Source: CAVZLD01 sp963776055 (GTDB lineage: Bacteria > Planctomycetota > Planctomycetia > Pirellulales > Pirellulaceae). Taken from it: a DNA stretch of 64,000 nucleotides. The notes beneath the pieces were generated by a model. That model was given only the letters and a program-made list of their open reading frames with translations, ran no database searches and had not been told where the DNA came from. Of the stretch, positions 10,654-20,461 are shown one piece after another (the first letter of the stretch is position 1; the number at the start of each line of letters is the position of its first letter). The stretch spans positions 496,001 to 560,000 of the forward strand of contig CAVZLD010000009.1 in the NCBI GenBank assembly GCA_963776055.1. Direction: 5' to 3'. The translations under genes and the position numbers were made by a program.

Positions 10654-11334
10654 TCAACGGCCGGGAAGGGGTTTTCTTGCACGACCTCCAGAGCGAGAGA
10701 GACTCCCTCTGGCAAACTCCTGCACAATGGAACGTTCCCACGCGTACGAACTCAATGTGGGTGAGGGTGGTCTGCGCTGCGCTTCTTCCTGCTGATTCTC
10801 GTCAACGTGTTCATCTTCCGCGTGGTCTTCCGCATGATGGGCGTCCGTGGCCACGGTCCCCGTGTAGGATTGTCCGTCAATGGTGACGTGTAATCGACCG
10901 CGCAAGGCCGTGTCGTGAACCTGATGGGCCAGTTGTTCGTCGATGAAAGCGTATTCGGACGCGGGCAATTTGTCGTCGACGGGCTTCAGCAGGTGGTCGA
11001 CAAACTTGCCGTCTTGAAACACTTGCAGCGTGATTTCCGGTGCGTCAATCGCGACATCCTGCTCGCCTGCGCCATCGAGGATGTAGACGTGGATTGCGTG
11101 GGCGGCATCGTCGTGCAGCAATTCGGCGTGATAGGCTTCGTCGCCTAATTCGACCAGCAGCCCTCCGTGCGGTCCTTGTTCGGTGTGCGAGTGTGTCGAG
11201 TCCTTCTCGTAGGTTACTTGCGCGTTGCCAGATCTCAGGTCGGTTGTCTCATCAGGATGCTCGTGTTTGTCGCAGCCACAGAAGACGGCGGCGACTGCCA
11301 GACTCAAAATCAAACGAATGGGCTGTGGCGACAT
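10654..11334 (-). CDS. exported lipoprotein of the metal-efflux operon
   Basis: A 226-residue predicted lipoprotein. The N-terminal hydrophobic stretch ends in a lipobox-like VFCGC, so Cys20 would be lipidated. The segment EQGPHGGLLVELGDEAYHAELLHD is typical of small periplasmic proteins that accompany CzcA/CusB metal-efflux systems. His-rich tracts (DKHEHPDE, DAHHAEDHAEDEHVDE) could bind metal. It is last in the minus-strand operon, 60 bases after the RND pump gene. The final 35 residues look low-complexity and run toward the repeat region, so the true C-terminus may be shorter or shifted. The metal-binding role is inferred. Confidence 0.75.
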   Translation of the reverse strand: MSPQPIRLILSLAVAAVFCGCDKHEHPDETTDLRSGNAQVTYEKDSTHSHTEQGPHGGLLVELGDEAYHAELLHDDAAHAIHVYILDGAGEQDVAIDAPEITLQVFQDGKFVDHLLKPVDDKLPASEYAFIDEQLAHQVHDTALRGRLHVTIDGQSYTGTVATDAHHAEDHAEDEHVDENQQEEAQRRPPSPTLSSYAWERSIVQEFARGSLSRSGGRARKPLPGR

Positions 11335-11394
11335 GGATGTGATTCCTTTCCGGTGGAATGGCGACAGATTCTTGTAGTGCCGTGGCTCATGGCC

Positions 11395-14300
11395 TTATTC
11401 GGAAGCCGGCACGGGCGGACGTGTGGTAATCTCTTCTTCCAAGGCGACTTCAGATGTTTCGCGTTCGATCACGCCACGGGCGGAGGGAATTCCGAACTGC
11501 CAGAAAAGGGCTGGTCGTACAAGGAACTCCAGCAGCGTGCTAGTAATCAGTCCGCCGATGATCACTGTCGCGACCGGGTAGAGAATCTCCTTGCCGGGTT
11601 CGCCGGCCGCCAACGCGAGCGGCACCAGCCCGATGCCGGAGGTAAGTGCGGTCATCACCACCGGGGCGACGCGTTCCCGACCCGCTCGAATGATCATCTC
11701 CCGTCGCCACGTTTCCCCCTCGAATCGTACGAGATGCAGATAGTGGTTCAGCAGCAGAATCCCGTTGCGGGAGGCGATGCCGCAGAGGGAGATAAAGCCA
11801 ACCATCGAGGCCACGGTCAGCGTTTGGCCGGTGGCATACAAGGCGGCGACCGAACCAATGAACGCCATCGGCAGGGCGATCATGACTTGGAGCGACAGGT
11901 TGGCGGAATGAAACATCGTGTAGAGCACGAGGAACATCCCCGCCAAGGCAACCAAGAACAAGGCCGCCATGACGCGTGCGGCGGACCGCTGGCTTTCAAA
12001 CTGGCCTCCGTATTCCAAGAAGTACGCGGGCGGCAGGGCGGCTTCGACCGGGCCGAGGCGATCTTTGATATCACGCACGACGTCGACCAGCCCGCGACCC
12101 GACGTGTTGCATTGCACCACGATGCGGCGGCGTACTTGTTCCCGATGGATCGTATTCGGGCCGCTCGCTTCGTAGATCTTTGCGACAGAAGACAGGTTGG
12201 TGGTGCCGCCGGTCGGAAGCGCAATCGCCAGTCGCTTGAGCGTATCAATGTCTTCGCGAAATGGTTCGTCCAGGCGGACCAGCAAATCGAAGCTGCGTTG
12301 CCCCAGGACGATTTCCGAGACCACCTCGCCATTCATCGCAGTTTGCACGAACTCGTTTACGTTGCGGCGCCGCAAACCGTAGGTCTGGAGTGCATCCCCG
12401 TCAATTTCAATCCGCAGTTGCGGAATCTCCACCTGCGGTTCGATTTGCAGATCCTGGATCCCCGGAATGTCCGCAATCGCACTCTGGATCTTCTGCGCAT
12501 TGCGACGAAGGACCGGCAGTTCATCTCCGTAAAGCTTGATTGCCACTTGCGCTTGGACCCCCGAGAGCATATGCGAGATCAAGTGCGCCAGCGGCTGTTC
12601 GACGCTGTAGACGGGACCGGGAACGACCGCCAACTCCTCGCGAATTTCCCGCAGGATTTCCTCCCGACTTTTCTGTGGATTTCGCTTCAGTGTGGCGATA
12701 ATCTCCGTGATGCTGACCGGCACGGCGTGCTCGTCCAACTCCGCACGGCCTGTCTTCCGCACGAATGCTTCCACGTCGTCTACTCGTCGTAACTGCTGTT
12801 CCACCTTGTCGGCCACCTCTTGAGATTTGGCCAAAGAAGTGCCCGGGGGCAAGACCACATTGATCTGCACGGCACCTTCGTTGAACGGTGGAAGAAAGTC
12901 GTTCTCCAGACGCAGCACGGCCAGAATGCTCCCGACGACGGTCAGTAAGGCAATGCCTAAGACGACTCGAGGAGCGCGCAGACTGGTCCCAATCGCCAGC
13001 GCCGCGATCCGCTTGAGCGTTCGTAGCAGGACACCATCCCGGTCATTCTCGGAGAACCGGTCGGCCCAAATCATCATCCCCCACAGCAAAGGTGCGGCGA
13101 TGAAGGCGATGATCGCGTGGAACCACCAGGGGTGTGCCAGCCACTTGGCGGCGGCGTCATCGGCGGAAACCCACGACAGAACGGCTGGGACGGCCCAATA
13201 GGAAATCGCCCCCGTGGCAATCGGCGAGACCAGCGCGGCAGCGACCGGCCAGACTCGTCGGCCGGTCAGCAACCAGTAGGAAAGCACTGGCGTCACCGTC
13301 AGCGACACAACGAGGGAAGAGAGGATCGAGACAATGTACGCCACACCCAATGGCGTAAAGAGCCTGCCCTCCATGCCACTCAATGCAAAGACCGGAATGA
13401 ACACAAGGACCACAATCAAGCTGCCATACACAATCGAGTTGCGAATTTCGGCACTTGCCTGAAAGACGACCAGAATTGTCGGTTTCGGCTGGCGTCGCCG
13501 CTGGTTCTCCTTGAGTCGACGGAAAATGTTTTCGACATCGACAATTGCGTCGTCCACCAACTCGCCAATGGCGACCGCTAATCCTCCGAGGGTCATCGTG
13601 TTGATCGAAAGACCGAAGGCCGCGAAGACAAGACCCGTGATCACAATCGATAGCGGAATCGCCGTCAGTGTAATCAGCGTCGTACGGAAGTTGAGCAGAA
13701 ACAGAAAGAGGATGATCACGACCAGGATGCTGCCGTCCCGCAACGCTTCCACCACGTTCTCGACCGCCAAGTCGATAAAGCGTTTTTGCTGATAGAGGCC
13801 GGGGAAAAGTTGGATGTCTTGTGGCAGCCCGACAGACAGCTCCGTCAAGGCGCGGCGGTGATCTCATCCGTCACCTGCCGCGTGTCGGCTTCTGGCTGTT
13901 TGTTGATTGTCAGAATCACACTCGGTCCGCCGACCAATTCATCGCTTTCCGCTCGAGCGAAAGCGGAGCTGTCGCCCCGTTTCACCTGTGGCCCCTCCAC
14001 AACACGCGCCACCTGATTCACGAGTAACGGGCGCCCATCACGCATCTTGATGACCACATTCTGAATCTGCTCGACCGATTGCAGACGTCCTAGCGATCGG
14101 ACGAGTAGTTCCAGTGGCCCTTGTTCATCGAGATATCCCCCCGTCGCATTCTCGTTGCTCTCCTCGAGCGCCGCCTTCACCTCATCCAGCGTGACGCCGT
14201 ACCGCAGCAGTGCGTTGGGATCCACCAGGACCTGGTACTGCCGCCGCTCACCTCCCATCACGAAGACTTGCGACACACCCGGAATCGTCAGAAGACGTTG

Positions 14301-14807
14301 ACGCACGACCCAGTCCGCCAACGTGCGCAGCTCCAACGGAGACGTGGAGCCATCGTCGCTCCACATGCCAATGATCATGATTTGTCCCATGATCGAGGAG
14401 ATCGGGGCTAACTGAGGTTGAATCCCGGGCGGCAAACGGTCGGCGGCGAGCGCCAGGCGTTCTGTCACAATCTGACGGTCGTCGAAGACATCCGTGCCCC
14501 AATCGAACTCCACGTACATGACGGACAAGCCGACACCCGACGATGTGCGGACGGCTTGCACGCCGGTTGCACCGTTCAACGCCGACTCGAGCGGAAACGT
14601 GACCAGCGTCTCAACCTCCTCGGGCGCCAGGCCGTGAGCCTCCGTCATCACCACCACCCGCGGTCGATTGAGATCGGGGAACACGTCGATCGGCAATCGC
14701 AGAATCTGCCAGCTGCCAAACGCCGTCAAGCATATCGCCAGAGCGATCACTACCAGCCGCTGGTGCAGGGAGAAGCGAATGATTCCATTGAGCAGACTGG
14801 TGAGCAT
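11395..14807 (-). CDS. CzcA/CusA-type heavy-metal RND efflux pump (frameshifted)
   Basis: Inner-membrane proton-driven RND permease exporting metal cations (about 1137 residues). The ATG at 14805-14807 follows AGGAAA; the upstream GTG at 14826-14828 is less likely. The first membrane helix is followed by LPIDVFPDLNRPRVVV and EEVETLVTFPLE, hallmarks of the heavy-metal RND family. The transmembrane relay segment GGLAVAIGELVDDAIVDVEN is intact. At about 13850 one base is missing: VTDEITAAP stops, and the next frame continues LTELSVGLPQDIQLFPG. The second half shows the normal duplicated architecture and ends with TTRPPVPASE. It lies between the CusB-like adaptor and the lipoprotein on the same strand. 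Metal specificity (Cu/Ag, Zn/Co/Cd) cannot be read from the sequence. Confidence 0.9.
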
Positions 14808-14915
14808 ATCGCCGTTTCCTGGTTTCACCGGCCGAGGCCGTTGCTTGTCGCCAAATCGCTGTCGATCTTCGGAGGGGGAGTTGCGTGGAGTTTTCGTGTG
14901 CAGATTGTCATCCAG

Positions 14916-15085
14916 TTGGTGGGCTTGCGGCGGAGCTCACCCTGCGATTGCCGGTGGGCTTGCGCTCGCTTCGCTCGGCTGAGCCCACCCTACGAGCGTT
15001 GATCCGCATGCGACGCAGAAAGTCCCCGCATCGGGCCGTTGACGACAGCCGTAGGGTGGGCTCGGCGCAGCGCAGAGCCCACCAA
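14916..15085. repeat. GTGGGCT/AGCCCAC inverted repeat element
   Basis: The element is bounded by TTGGTGGGCT (14916-14925) and its exact complement AGCCCACCAA (15076-15085). Inside is a second hairpin (14949-14989) with GGTGGGCT and AGCCCACC arms, and inverted CCACCCTACG (14984-14993) and CGTAGGGTGG (15050-15059). It lies in the 396-base gap between the adaptor and pump genes of one operon, where it could fold in the mRNA. No gene is present in this gap. Confidence 0.75.
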
Positions 15086-15203
15086 TTCTCGGGTGCCGTA
15101 GCGGCTATCGCGGCCATCGCGTAGAGCTTCGGCAGAAAGTCGACCGTTGCTCCGCCGAAATTCCTGGCGACTTGCGCTGCGGTATCTTCGTGTATCCACG
15201 TTC

Positions 15204-16724
15204 TTAATGGTTATGTCCCGCATGCGGATCCACCGCTGCTCCCGACTTATTCTTCAGAGCCAAGTGAATCTGATATGCGCCCTTGCCGGCAATCATGTCG
15301 CCCGGGAAGAGCGAACCGTCCGCTTCCACCACGACCCACTGCTGATCGCGATGGACTGCGTGCACGGTAATGCGATCGAAATGGTCCTTGTTCTGTTGAA
15401 ATACGTACGATTCCGCGCCCTCGCGCACAACCGCCTCGACCGGAAACACCAGGCAGTCCTGCCACCGTTCCACCGGCACCCGAAGATCGACCCGCTGCCC
15501 GGGACGGAATTTCCAACCGATGAAGCGGTGTCCATCCTCGGTCGTCACGTTGCGTACTAGTTCGTTTTCGAGCTGCACGTAGAACTGCAACGCGCGGGAG
15601 TCGATCTTCACTTCGTTCTCGATGTACAGGATTCTCAATCCAGAAACGAGTTGCTTGCCCGAACCATTCGTGTCGATCAGTGCGGTGATCGGTGTTCCCT
15701 GGTTGGCAACTTCGGTCAGCAGTGCGGCGTCGTGCTCAAAGGCCTGCCCCTCGATATAGAGATGGCAGTGATCGGAAAGAGTTGCGAGGGGAGTACCTGC
15801 TTCGACGTGATCGCCTTGCTGAACCATGATCTCCTTGAACTGGAGAAAGTCGCCGTGGTCTTCTTGCTCATGCACGTTCATGATTGTTGGGGCACAGATT
15901 TCGACCATCTGCAGCAGCTCTCGACGTTCGACGATCGAAGCGATGTGCTCCTCGTTCAGCCCGTGAAGCTCCAGCGCCTGGCGGGCCGCGTTGATGGCGG
16001 CTTCCAGCTTCTGCCGCTCATAGACTCGTTCCAGCAAGGTCTTGCCCGCTACGGCCCCGCTGCGGGTGACTTCCTCCAGACGTTCGACCTCGCGATTCAC
16101 AACGTCTAACTGCTGTAAATCACGCAGCAGACCGCTCTGCTTCTCGACAAGGTCCTCGTGCGTTAATCGCAGGTCGAACAGACGCTGGCCCGGGACTACG
16201 GCCTCGCCGCGAATCGGGTCAATCTGCGTGATGATCCCGGTCATGGGGGCGGAGACCGTGATCTGTGACCGACCCGGTCGCTTGACGATCGTCGCCGGCA
16301 TCGTCACCGTTCGCTCAAAATCCCGTAACTCCACCTGGACCAGCTCAAGTCCCACATTCTTGCGACCTGCCGGACTCAACGCTAACGCATTCGCCTCGTC
16401 GTGGCCCGGGTGATCATCGGCCGCGTGCATGTCGTCTTCGGTTGGTTCGGCGGCGTGCGTGGATGGCGTGACAGCAGGGTCAGCATCCGAGTGGCCCCGA
16501 ATGGCATCGAGCCAATGTCGGGCCGAAGGCATCCAGTCGTCTCGAACAGTAAACGCACCCAACCCGGCAGCCAATCCGACGGCGACGAGGCCCGCGAACA
16601 GGTAGCGCGACGTCGATCGAGACCCGTTGGCTCGATCGACCGCCGAAGGGGCTTTGTCGCCTTCGACGACAGATGACTGTCGACGGCTGGAAACCGGTGG
16701 CGAATGCTCGTGCGATGGAGTCAT
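15204..16724 (-). CDS. CusB/CzcB-type efflux adaptor (membrane fusion protein)
   Basis: Periplasmic adaptor joining the RND pump to an outer-membrane channel; 506 residues. One membrane anchor (about 42-60, YLFAGLVAVGLAAGLGAF) is followed by an acidic, His-rich linker with DDMHAADDHPGHDEANA. The beta-barrel/lipoyl halves appear as SAPMTGIITQIDPIRGEAV and VQQGDHVEAGTPLATL, separated by a coiled-coil hairpin (about 200-275). A barrel segment FRPGQRVDLRVPVE and a His-containing tail DPHAGHNH complete it. The His clusters could capture metal. It follows the small Cys/His protein and precedes the pump gene. No frameshift is seen. Confidence 0.88.
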   Translation of the reverse strand: MTPSHEHSPPVSSRRQSSVVEGDKAPSAVDRANGSRSTSRYLFAGLVAVGLAAGLGAFTVRDDWMPSARHWLDAIRGHSDADPAVTPSTHAAEPTEDDMHAADDHPGHDEANALALSPAGRKNVGLELVQVELRDFERTVTMPATIVKRPGRSQITVSAPMTGIITQIDPIRGEAVVPGQRLFDLRLTHEDLVEKQSGLLRDLQQLDVVNREVERLEEVTRSGAVAGKTLLERVYERQKLEAAINAARQALELHGLNEEHIASIVERRELLQMVEICAPTIMNVHEQEDHGDFLQFKEIMVQQGDHVEAGTPLATLSDHCHLYIEGQAFEHDAALLTEVANQGTPITALIDTNGSGKQLVSGLRILYIENEVKIDSRALQFYVQLENELVRNVTTEDGHRFIGWKFRPGQRVDLRVPVERWQDCLVFPVEAVVREGAESYVFQQNKDHFDRITVHAVHRDQQWVVVEADGSLFPGDMIAGKGAYQIHLALKNKSGAAVDPHAGHNH

Positions 16725-16827
16725 GGTGGATTCTCAGACAAGGGGAATGAGGCAAACCGGCGAGTCGCGAATACCGACAGCGCGCAGCAATCAACTTCGA
16801 ACAGACGGATCCGTCGAGAATCGCGCC

Positions 16828-17235
16828 TCAAAGCAGAAGTGCTTGATGCAGAACAAAAAGAGGCGCCGGAGGAATGCCGCGGGCCGTGGGATTCAGCTCG
16901 CGATGTGCTGCGTCCACCCCAAGAGCGGGCGCGAGCGTTTCCGCCAACAGCATGATCGGCGTGTCGCTCGAAGCGAGCCGGTCGTCGGAACGTAAACGAC
17001 CAGGATAGAAGGTGCAGTCACCCTCGTCGCATGGACTGTCGTCGCCGTGATGCGAATGCTCACCGGTGTCTCGCCCACCTTCGGACAGCGGCCGGTGGTG
17101 GCCGCCACAGTTGTCCCCGAGCAGAGCCTTCCCGCTCGTAACTCCCTCTTCCGCGTGCGCATGGTGAAGGCAGCACCCCCCCGTAGTGTGGGTGATGACC
17201 AGGGCCAGGGCGATCAGACGAACGATGGTGGGCAT
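16828..17235 (-). CDS. small exported Cys/His-rich protein at head of efflux operon
   Basis: A 135-residue protein with a signal peptide (MPTIVRLIALALVITHTTGG) followed by a mature region dense in histidine and cysteine: CCLHHAHAEEG, NCGGHHRP, GEHSHHGDDSPCDEGDCTF. The C-terminal half is hydrophobic (PIMLLAETLAPALGVDA, IPPAPLFVLHQALLL). Ligand density suggests a periplasmic metal-binding role, consistent with its place as first gene before the CusB-like adaptor (104-base gap). I do not recognise a named family, so function is inferred from composition and context. It may have its own promoter in the repeat-rich region upstream. Confidence 0.65.
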   Translation of the reverse strand: MPTIVRLIALALVITHTTGGCCLHHAHAEEGVTSGKALLGDNCGGHHRPLSEGGRDTGEHSHHGDDSPCDEGDCTFYPGRLRSDDRLASSDTPIMLLAETLAPALGVDAAHRELNPTARGIPPAPLFVLHQALLL

Positions 17236-17409
17236 CTACGCGATCCGGGGACAATAAACGTGACGCTGCGCGTGATTGTAGACGCGTTGCTCCGATCTGA
17301 CTACAGCGGCTCGGCGCAACTTCAGCGAACGAGCAGAGATGTTATGCGTGGAGCTCATGGAGATCGGCGGCGGCCTCAACAGCCCCGATCAGCCGGCAAC
17401 CCAGTGGCA

Positions 17410-17782
17410 GAGGCCCTGTAGGACAGGCTTCCAGCCTCCTGTGTGGGACAGGCTTCCAGCCTGTCCAGTACCGTGGGCTTCCAGCCCACATCCAGCCCAC
17501 ATCCAGCCCACATCCAGCCCACATCCCAGCCCACATCCCAGCCCATCCGCCGCCCTCGCGCTTGGCTCAGGCCTCTGACCTCGCCCAAACCGCCGTCCAA
17601 CGGTCTCCCCGATTCCGATGAGAACTCCGGTCCGGCGAGTTCGGGGGCGGAGACCAGCGCACGGCAGAGAATGTTGGCCTGGAAGGCCAACGAACGGGAC
17701 GGACTGGAAGTCCGTCCCACCGGAAGTCCGTCCCACCGGAAGTTCATCCCACCGGAAGTTCATCCCACCGGAAGTTCCCCGC
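17410..17782. repeat. interspersed palindromic repeat, copy B, with tandem expansions
   Basis: Hairpins: GGGACAGG/CCTGTCC around CTTCCAG (17445-17466), GTGGG/CCCAC around CTTCCAG (17473-17489), GTTGGC/GCCAAC around CTGGAAG (17673-17691), GGGACGGA/TCCGTCCC around CTGGAAG (17696-17718). The third is followed by an 11-base ATCCAGCCCAC-type tandem (17490-17545, after the second hairpin), and the fourth by a 16-base ACCGGAAGTYCRTCCC tandem, four units (17719-17782). The box CGGTCTCCCCGATTCCG is at 17601-17617. The tandem arrays look like local amplification of hairpin halves. Confidence 0.88.
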
Positions 17783-17878
17783 ACAGCAGGCCCGGGGGAC
17801 CAACGTTTGGCGCAGGTCTTTGACCTCGCCGAAACCGCCGCCCAGCTGTCTCACGATTCTGCGTGATCTGCCTCTTTC

Positions 17879-17921
17879 CGCGGACTCGGACGGTAGTTGA
17901 CTACCTGGTCTCGAGTCCGCG
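17879..17921. terminator. possible hairpin terminator between repeat region and LamG gene end
   Basis: Perfect 10-base arms CGCGGACTCG (17879-17888) and CGAGTCCGCG (17912-17921) around a 23-base loop, 16 bases downstream of the stop codon of the minus-strand LamG gene. There is no T-tract on the minus-strand exit side, so termination is uncertain. Confidence 0.4.
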
Positions 17922-17936
17922 TCGAGCGACCGATGA

Positions 17937-19990
17937 TCACGCCAACCGGCGCCGCAGTGTTCCGCAGACGGCCAGGATACCGCCGAGCAAGAGCAGCAGA
18001 CCGCTCGGTTCGGGGACAGCCTGAACAGCGCCGGGGAACTGGCCCATTTCGTAGCCGCCGTCAATAAACGCGGTGACGAAATCAGCACTCGAAAAGACGA
18101 GATCCGCGTTCCAATCGCCTTCTTCCCAGGTTGCTGCTTCCGAGGTTTCGTACTTGCCGGCCACGAAAACGGCGACGAAGTCACCACTCTCGAAGAAGCC
18201 ATCCAGGTCGACATCGCCGACATAGACCTTCTTCAAGTCGTGCAGCCACATGATGCGGTCGCCGTCGACGTCGACCACGCCATCACCGTTCAGATCGAAT
18301 TCCGGCGGGTTTTGGCCGCCCGCGATGGCCTGCGCCTGCAAGTCCAGATCACCGGCGTCCAGTTCGCCATTGTTGTTGTAGTCTCCCAACAGACCCAGAT
18401 TAATCGTCTCAGGGCCGTTCTCGAAACTGCCCAGAACCTGGTTGTTGGTCAACGCGAAGTCGTAGATCCGGATTTCGTTGTAGCTACCTTGCGTGTTGGC
18501 ATCGGCCGTCCAGTTGGATCGCCCCAGCCAGTTGTTGACGTCGTTCATGTTGCCCAACGCGATCGTGACCGGCTGCGTGCCCATCAACTCACCGTCGCGA
18601 TACAACTTGATTGCCGCTCCACCATCGGCGGCTCCATCCGAATCGTACACGGCGGCGAAGTGGTATTCCTCTTCCAGTTGCGTGGGAATGCTGGTATCCA
18701 ACATTTGTTCTCCCACACCCACCGGTCCCTCTTCATCCCCTCCAAATTCCGGGTCCTGATTGAGCACGGAGTAGCGTTGAGTACTGATGTTGGTGCCCCG
18801 CGCGGCGCTCAACATCCATGCGTCCTGTCCGGCACCACCGCCGCCAGGTTCTTCGAGCTCGCCACCGGTTGTCGAGCCGAAATCGAAGACGCGCTGCCAG
18901 TTCTGCACGCCCTCAATCGTCACCCAGCCTTCGACGGTGGCATCGGTCAGCTTGGAGATCAGTCCATTCGGCAGATCGACGTAGGCGGCCACGTTCATGT
19001 CGCCTCCGTCCAGCCGAAGGGCCGTGCCCGTAAAGGACGAACCGTCGCCAACGACGATCCCGTCTTGTCCACCGGCCGAGTCGACGATGGTTTCCCCCGT
19101 CGCGTCCCCGGAAGCCGAATTGTCAAAGCTATACCGATGCACGGGTCCAACCGGAACCGGTTCTGGCGTTGGTGGTTCGGGCGGTTGGGGATCGAAAAAC
19201 GCTCCTCTTTCCTCTTCGTAGTTGGACAAGATTTGCGACTCGGATAGCACCTCGTCATGAATCCGAACTCGGCCAATCGCCATGGATGCACGAAGCCCAC
19301 GGCTCGAGCGTGGTGCTGTCATTCCCATTGCGATCCAATGGCGATGCCGGCATCCACGTGCGTGTTGAGCAAGAGCCCTAGATCAATCACATTCTCTTCA
19401 TTCCACAGTTCACCATCCGAGTACACTCGGGTCGTTTCTTCGTCGAACGTGTAGACCAAATGGTGCCACTTGTTTCTTTCCGGAGCTCCGCCGGCGTCAT
19501 CCCAGCCCAGATCCGGAGCGCCCCAGTGACCCACGGCTCCAAACAATGGATTGGCCCCGTAATTGAAGGACATGTTTGTTCCGTCTCCGCCGCCACGCCT
19601 TCCCCACGCCACCAGCGTTTCTTCGTCGGCGATGTTCTCATTGAGCGCCCAGACTTCGATCGACCGGGTGGGGTCGGGTCCGGTTAAGCCTTCGGGCGCC
19701 CATTCGTCACTGTTGTAAAAAGCGCTCGCTCCGTCGAAGATTACGGCTGGAGTTGAGTTGCCATTGCCGTCCTCGATGGCGCCGACGACCGGATTGCCCG
19801 CCGCGACAAAATCCTCGTAGGTTCCTGGATTCGTCCAAATCGTATCGCCCGGACTTAATGTTGCCGCGTCCAGATCAACGAAAAGTTCGCCAGCAATCTC
19901 GATGCTTTGTGCCGGAGCGACAAAGCAACTGAAGACGGCGAACAGTACCAAGAATCCTCGAAGCCATCCGCGCAGAACGTGCCTGGTCAT
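17937..19990 (-). CDS. LamG-domain PEP-CTERM protein with dockerin-like module (frameshifted)
   Basis: Exported surface protein of about 684 residues. The ATG at 19988-19990 begins a signal peptide (LRGWLRGFLVLFAVFSCFVAPAQS). A first LamG/concanavalin-like domain contains SIEVWALNENIADEETLVAW and NKWHHLVYTFDEETTRVYSDG. The frame breaks near 19320 and resumes as MAIGRVRIHDEVLSESQILSNY. A second LamG-like domain follows (VEGWVTIEGVQNWQRVFDFG ... IKLYRDGELMG). Then comes an EF-hand/dockerin-like module (DYNNNGELDAGDLDLQ, DLNGDGVVDVDGDR, DVDLDGFFESGDFV), and finally VPEPSGLLLLLGG with RRR. It is a paralogue of the 24.9-26.5 kb gene and shares the dockerin-like module with the 58.5 kb gene. Likely glycan or matrix binding. 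Confidence 0.85.
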
Positions 19991-20461
19991 AGCGTGCGAC
20001 CCTTCATGGTGAGATATCGCGTGAAGAAAAGGCCAACATGTCCCCAATAAGCCTCATTTATACACGGTCGCTGACCGCCTGCTCACACAAAATTGACAAA
20101 AACTGATACGATCTTGCCCTTTCCCTCTCGGAAGGGGGAAACCGCAACTACACTCGACAGTTGTGGCCGAGTTGCCTGCCAATGGCTGTGTGGGCGGGGA
20201 TGAAGCGGGTGGGATGGAAGCGGGCTGGGATGGAAGCGGGCTGGAAGCCCGCGGTACGGGACAGGCTGGAAGCCTGTCCCACGGGCCCGCCGTGCGCGGG
20301 TTTCCCGTGGGATGGACTTCCAGTCCGTCCCGTTGGTTGGCCTTCCAGGCCAACATGCTGTCGGGCGTAGCCCGTGGCACACCAAATCTCAGGTTAGACA
20401 TGACGCTCAACCTTAGGTTTGACCGGGCACGAGACTTAGGTTTGACCGGGCACGAGATATC
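19991..20461. other. divergent intergenic region with repeats
   Basis: Separates the LamG gene from the AraC gene. It contains palindromic repeat copy C and, at 20398-20460, a tandem of two 23-base units CTTAGGTTTGACCGGGCACG running to the AraC start. No gene is supported. Confidence 0.6.
20196..20354. repeat. interspersed palindromic repeat, copy C
   Basis: The most complete copy. In order: a short GGGATGGAAGCGGGCT duplication (20212-20240); GCGGG/CCCGC around CTGGAAG (20236-20252); GGGACAGG/CCTGTCCC around CTGGAAG (20258-20280); GGGATGGA/TCCGTCCC around CTTCCAG (20309-20331); GTTGGC/GCCAAC around CTTCCAG (20336-20354). All arms pair perfectly except one wobble in the third. Confidence 0.9.

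Larger units (their letters stand above)
17236..17936. other. repeat-dense intergenic region
   Basis: A 700-base stretch between the efflux operon and the first LamG gene. It is mostly copy B of the palindromic repeat plus tandem derivatives. The segments 17557-17617 and 17805-17870 are diverged copies of each other (both contain GACCTCGCC followed by AAACCGCCG). No gene is supported; open frames here read as repeated W-A-G-C or D-W-K-S-V-P words. Confidence 0.65.

Noticed and set aside
17376..17784. Open frames with repeated DWKSVP or WAGCG words
   Set aside because: They are translations of the palindromic repeat, recur wherever it occurs, and have no independent coding evidence.
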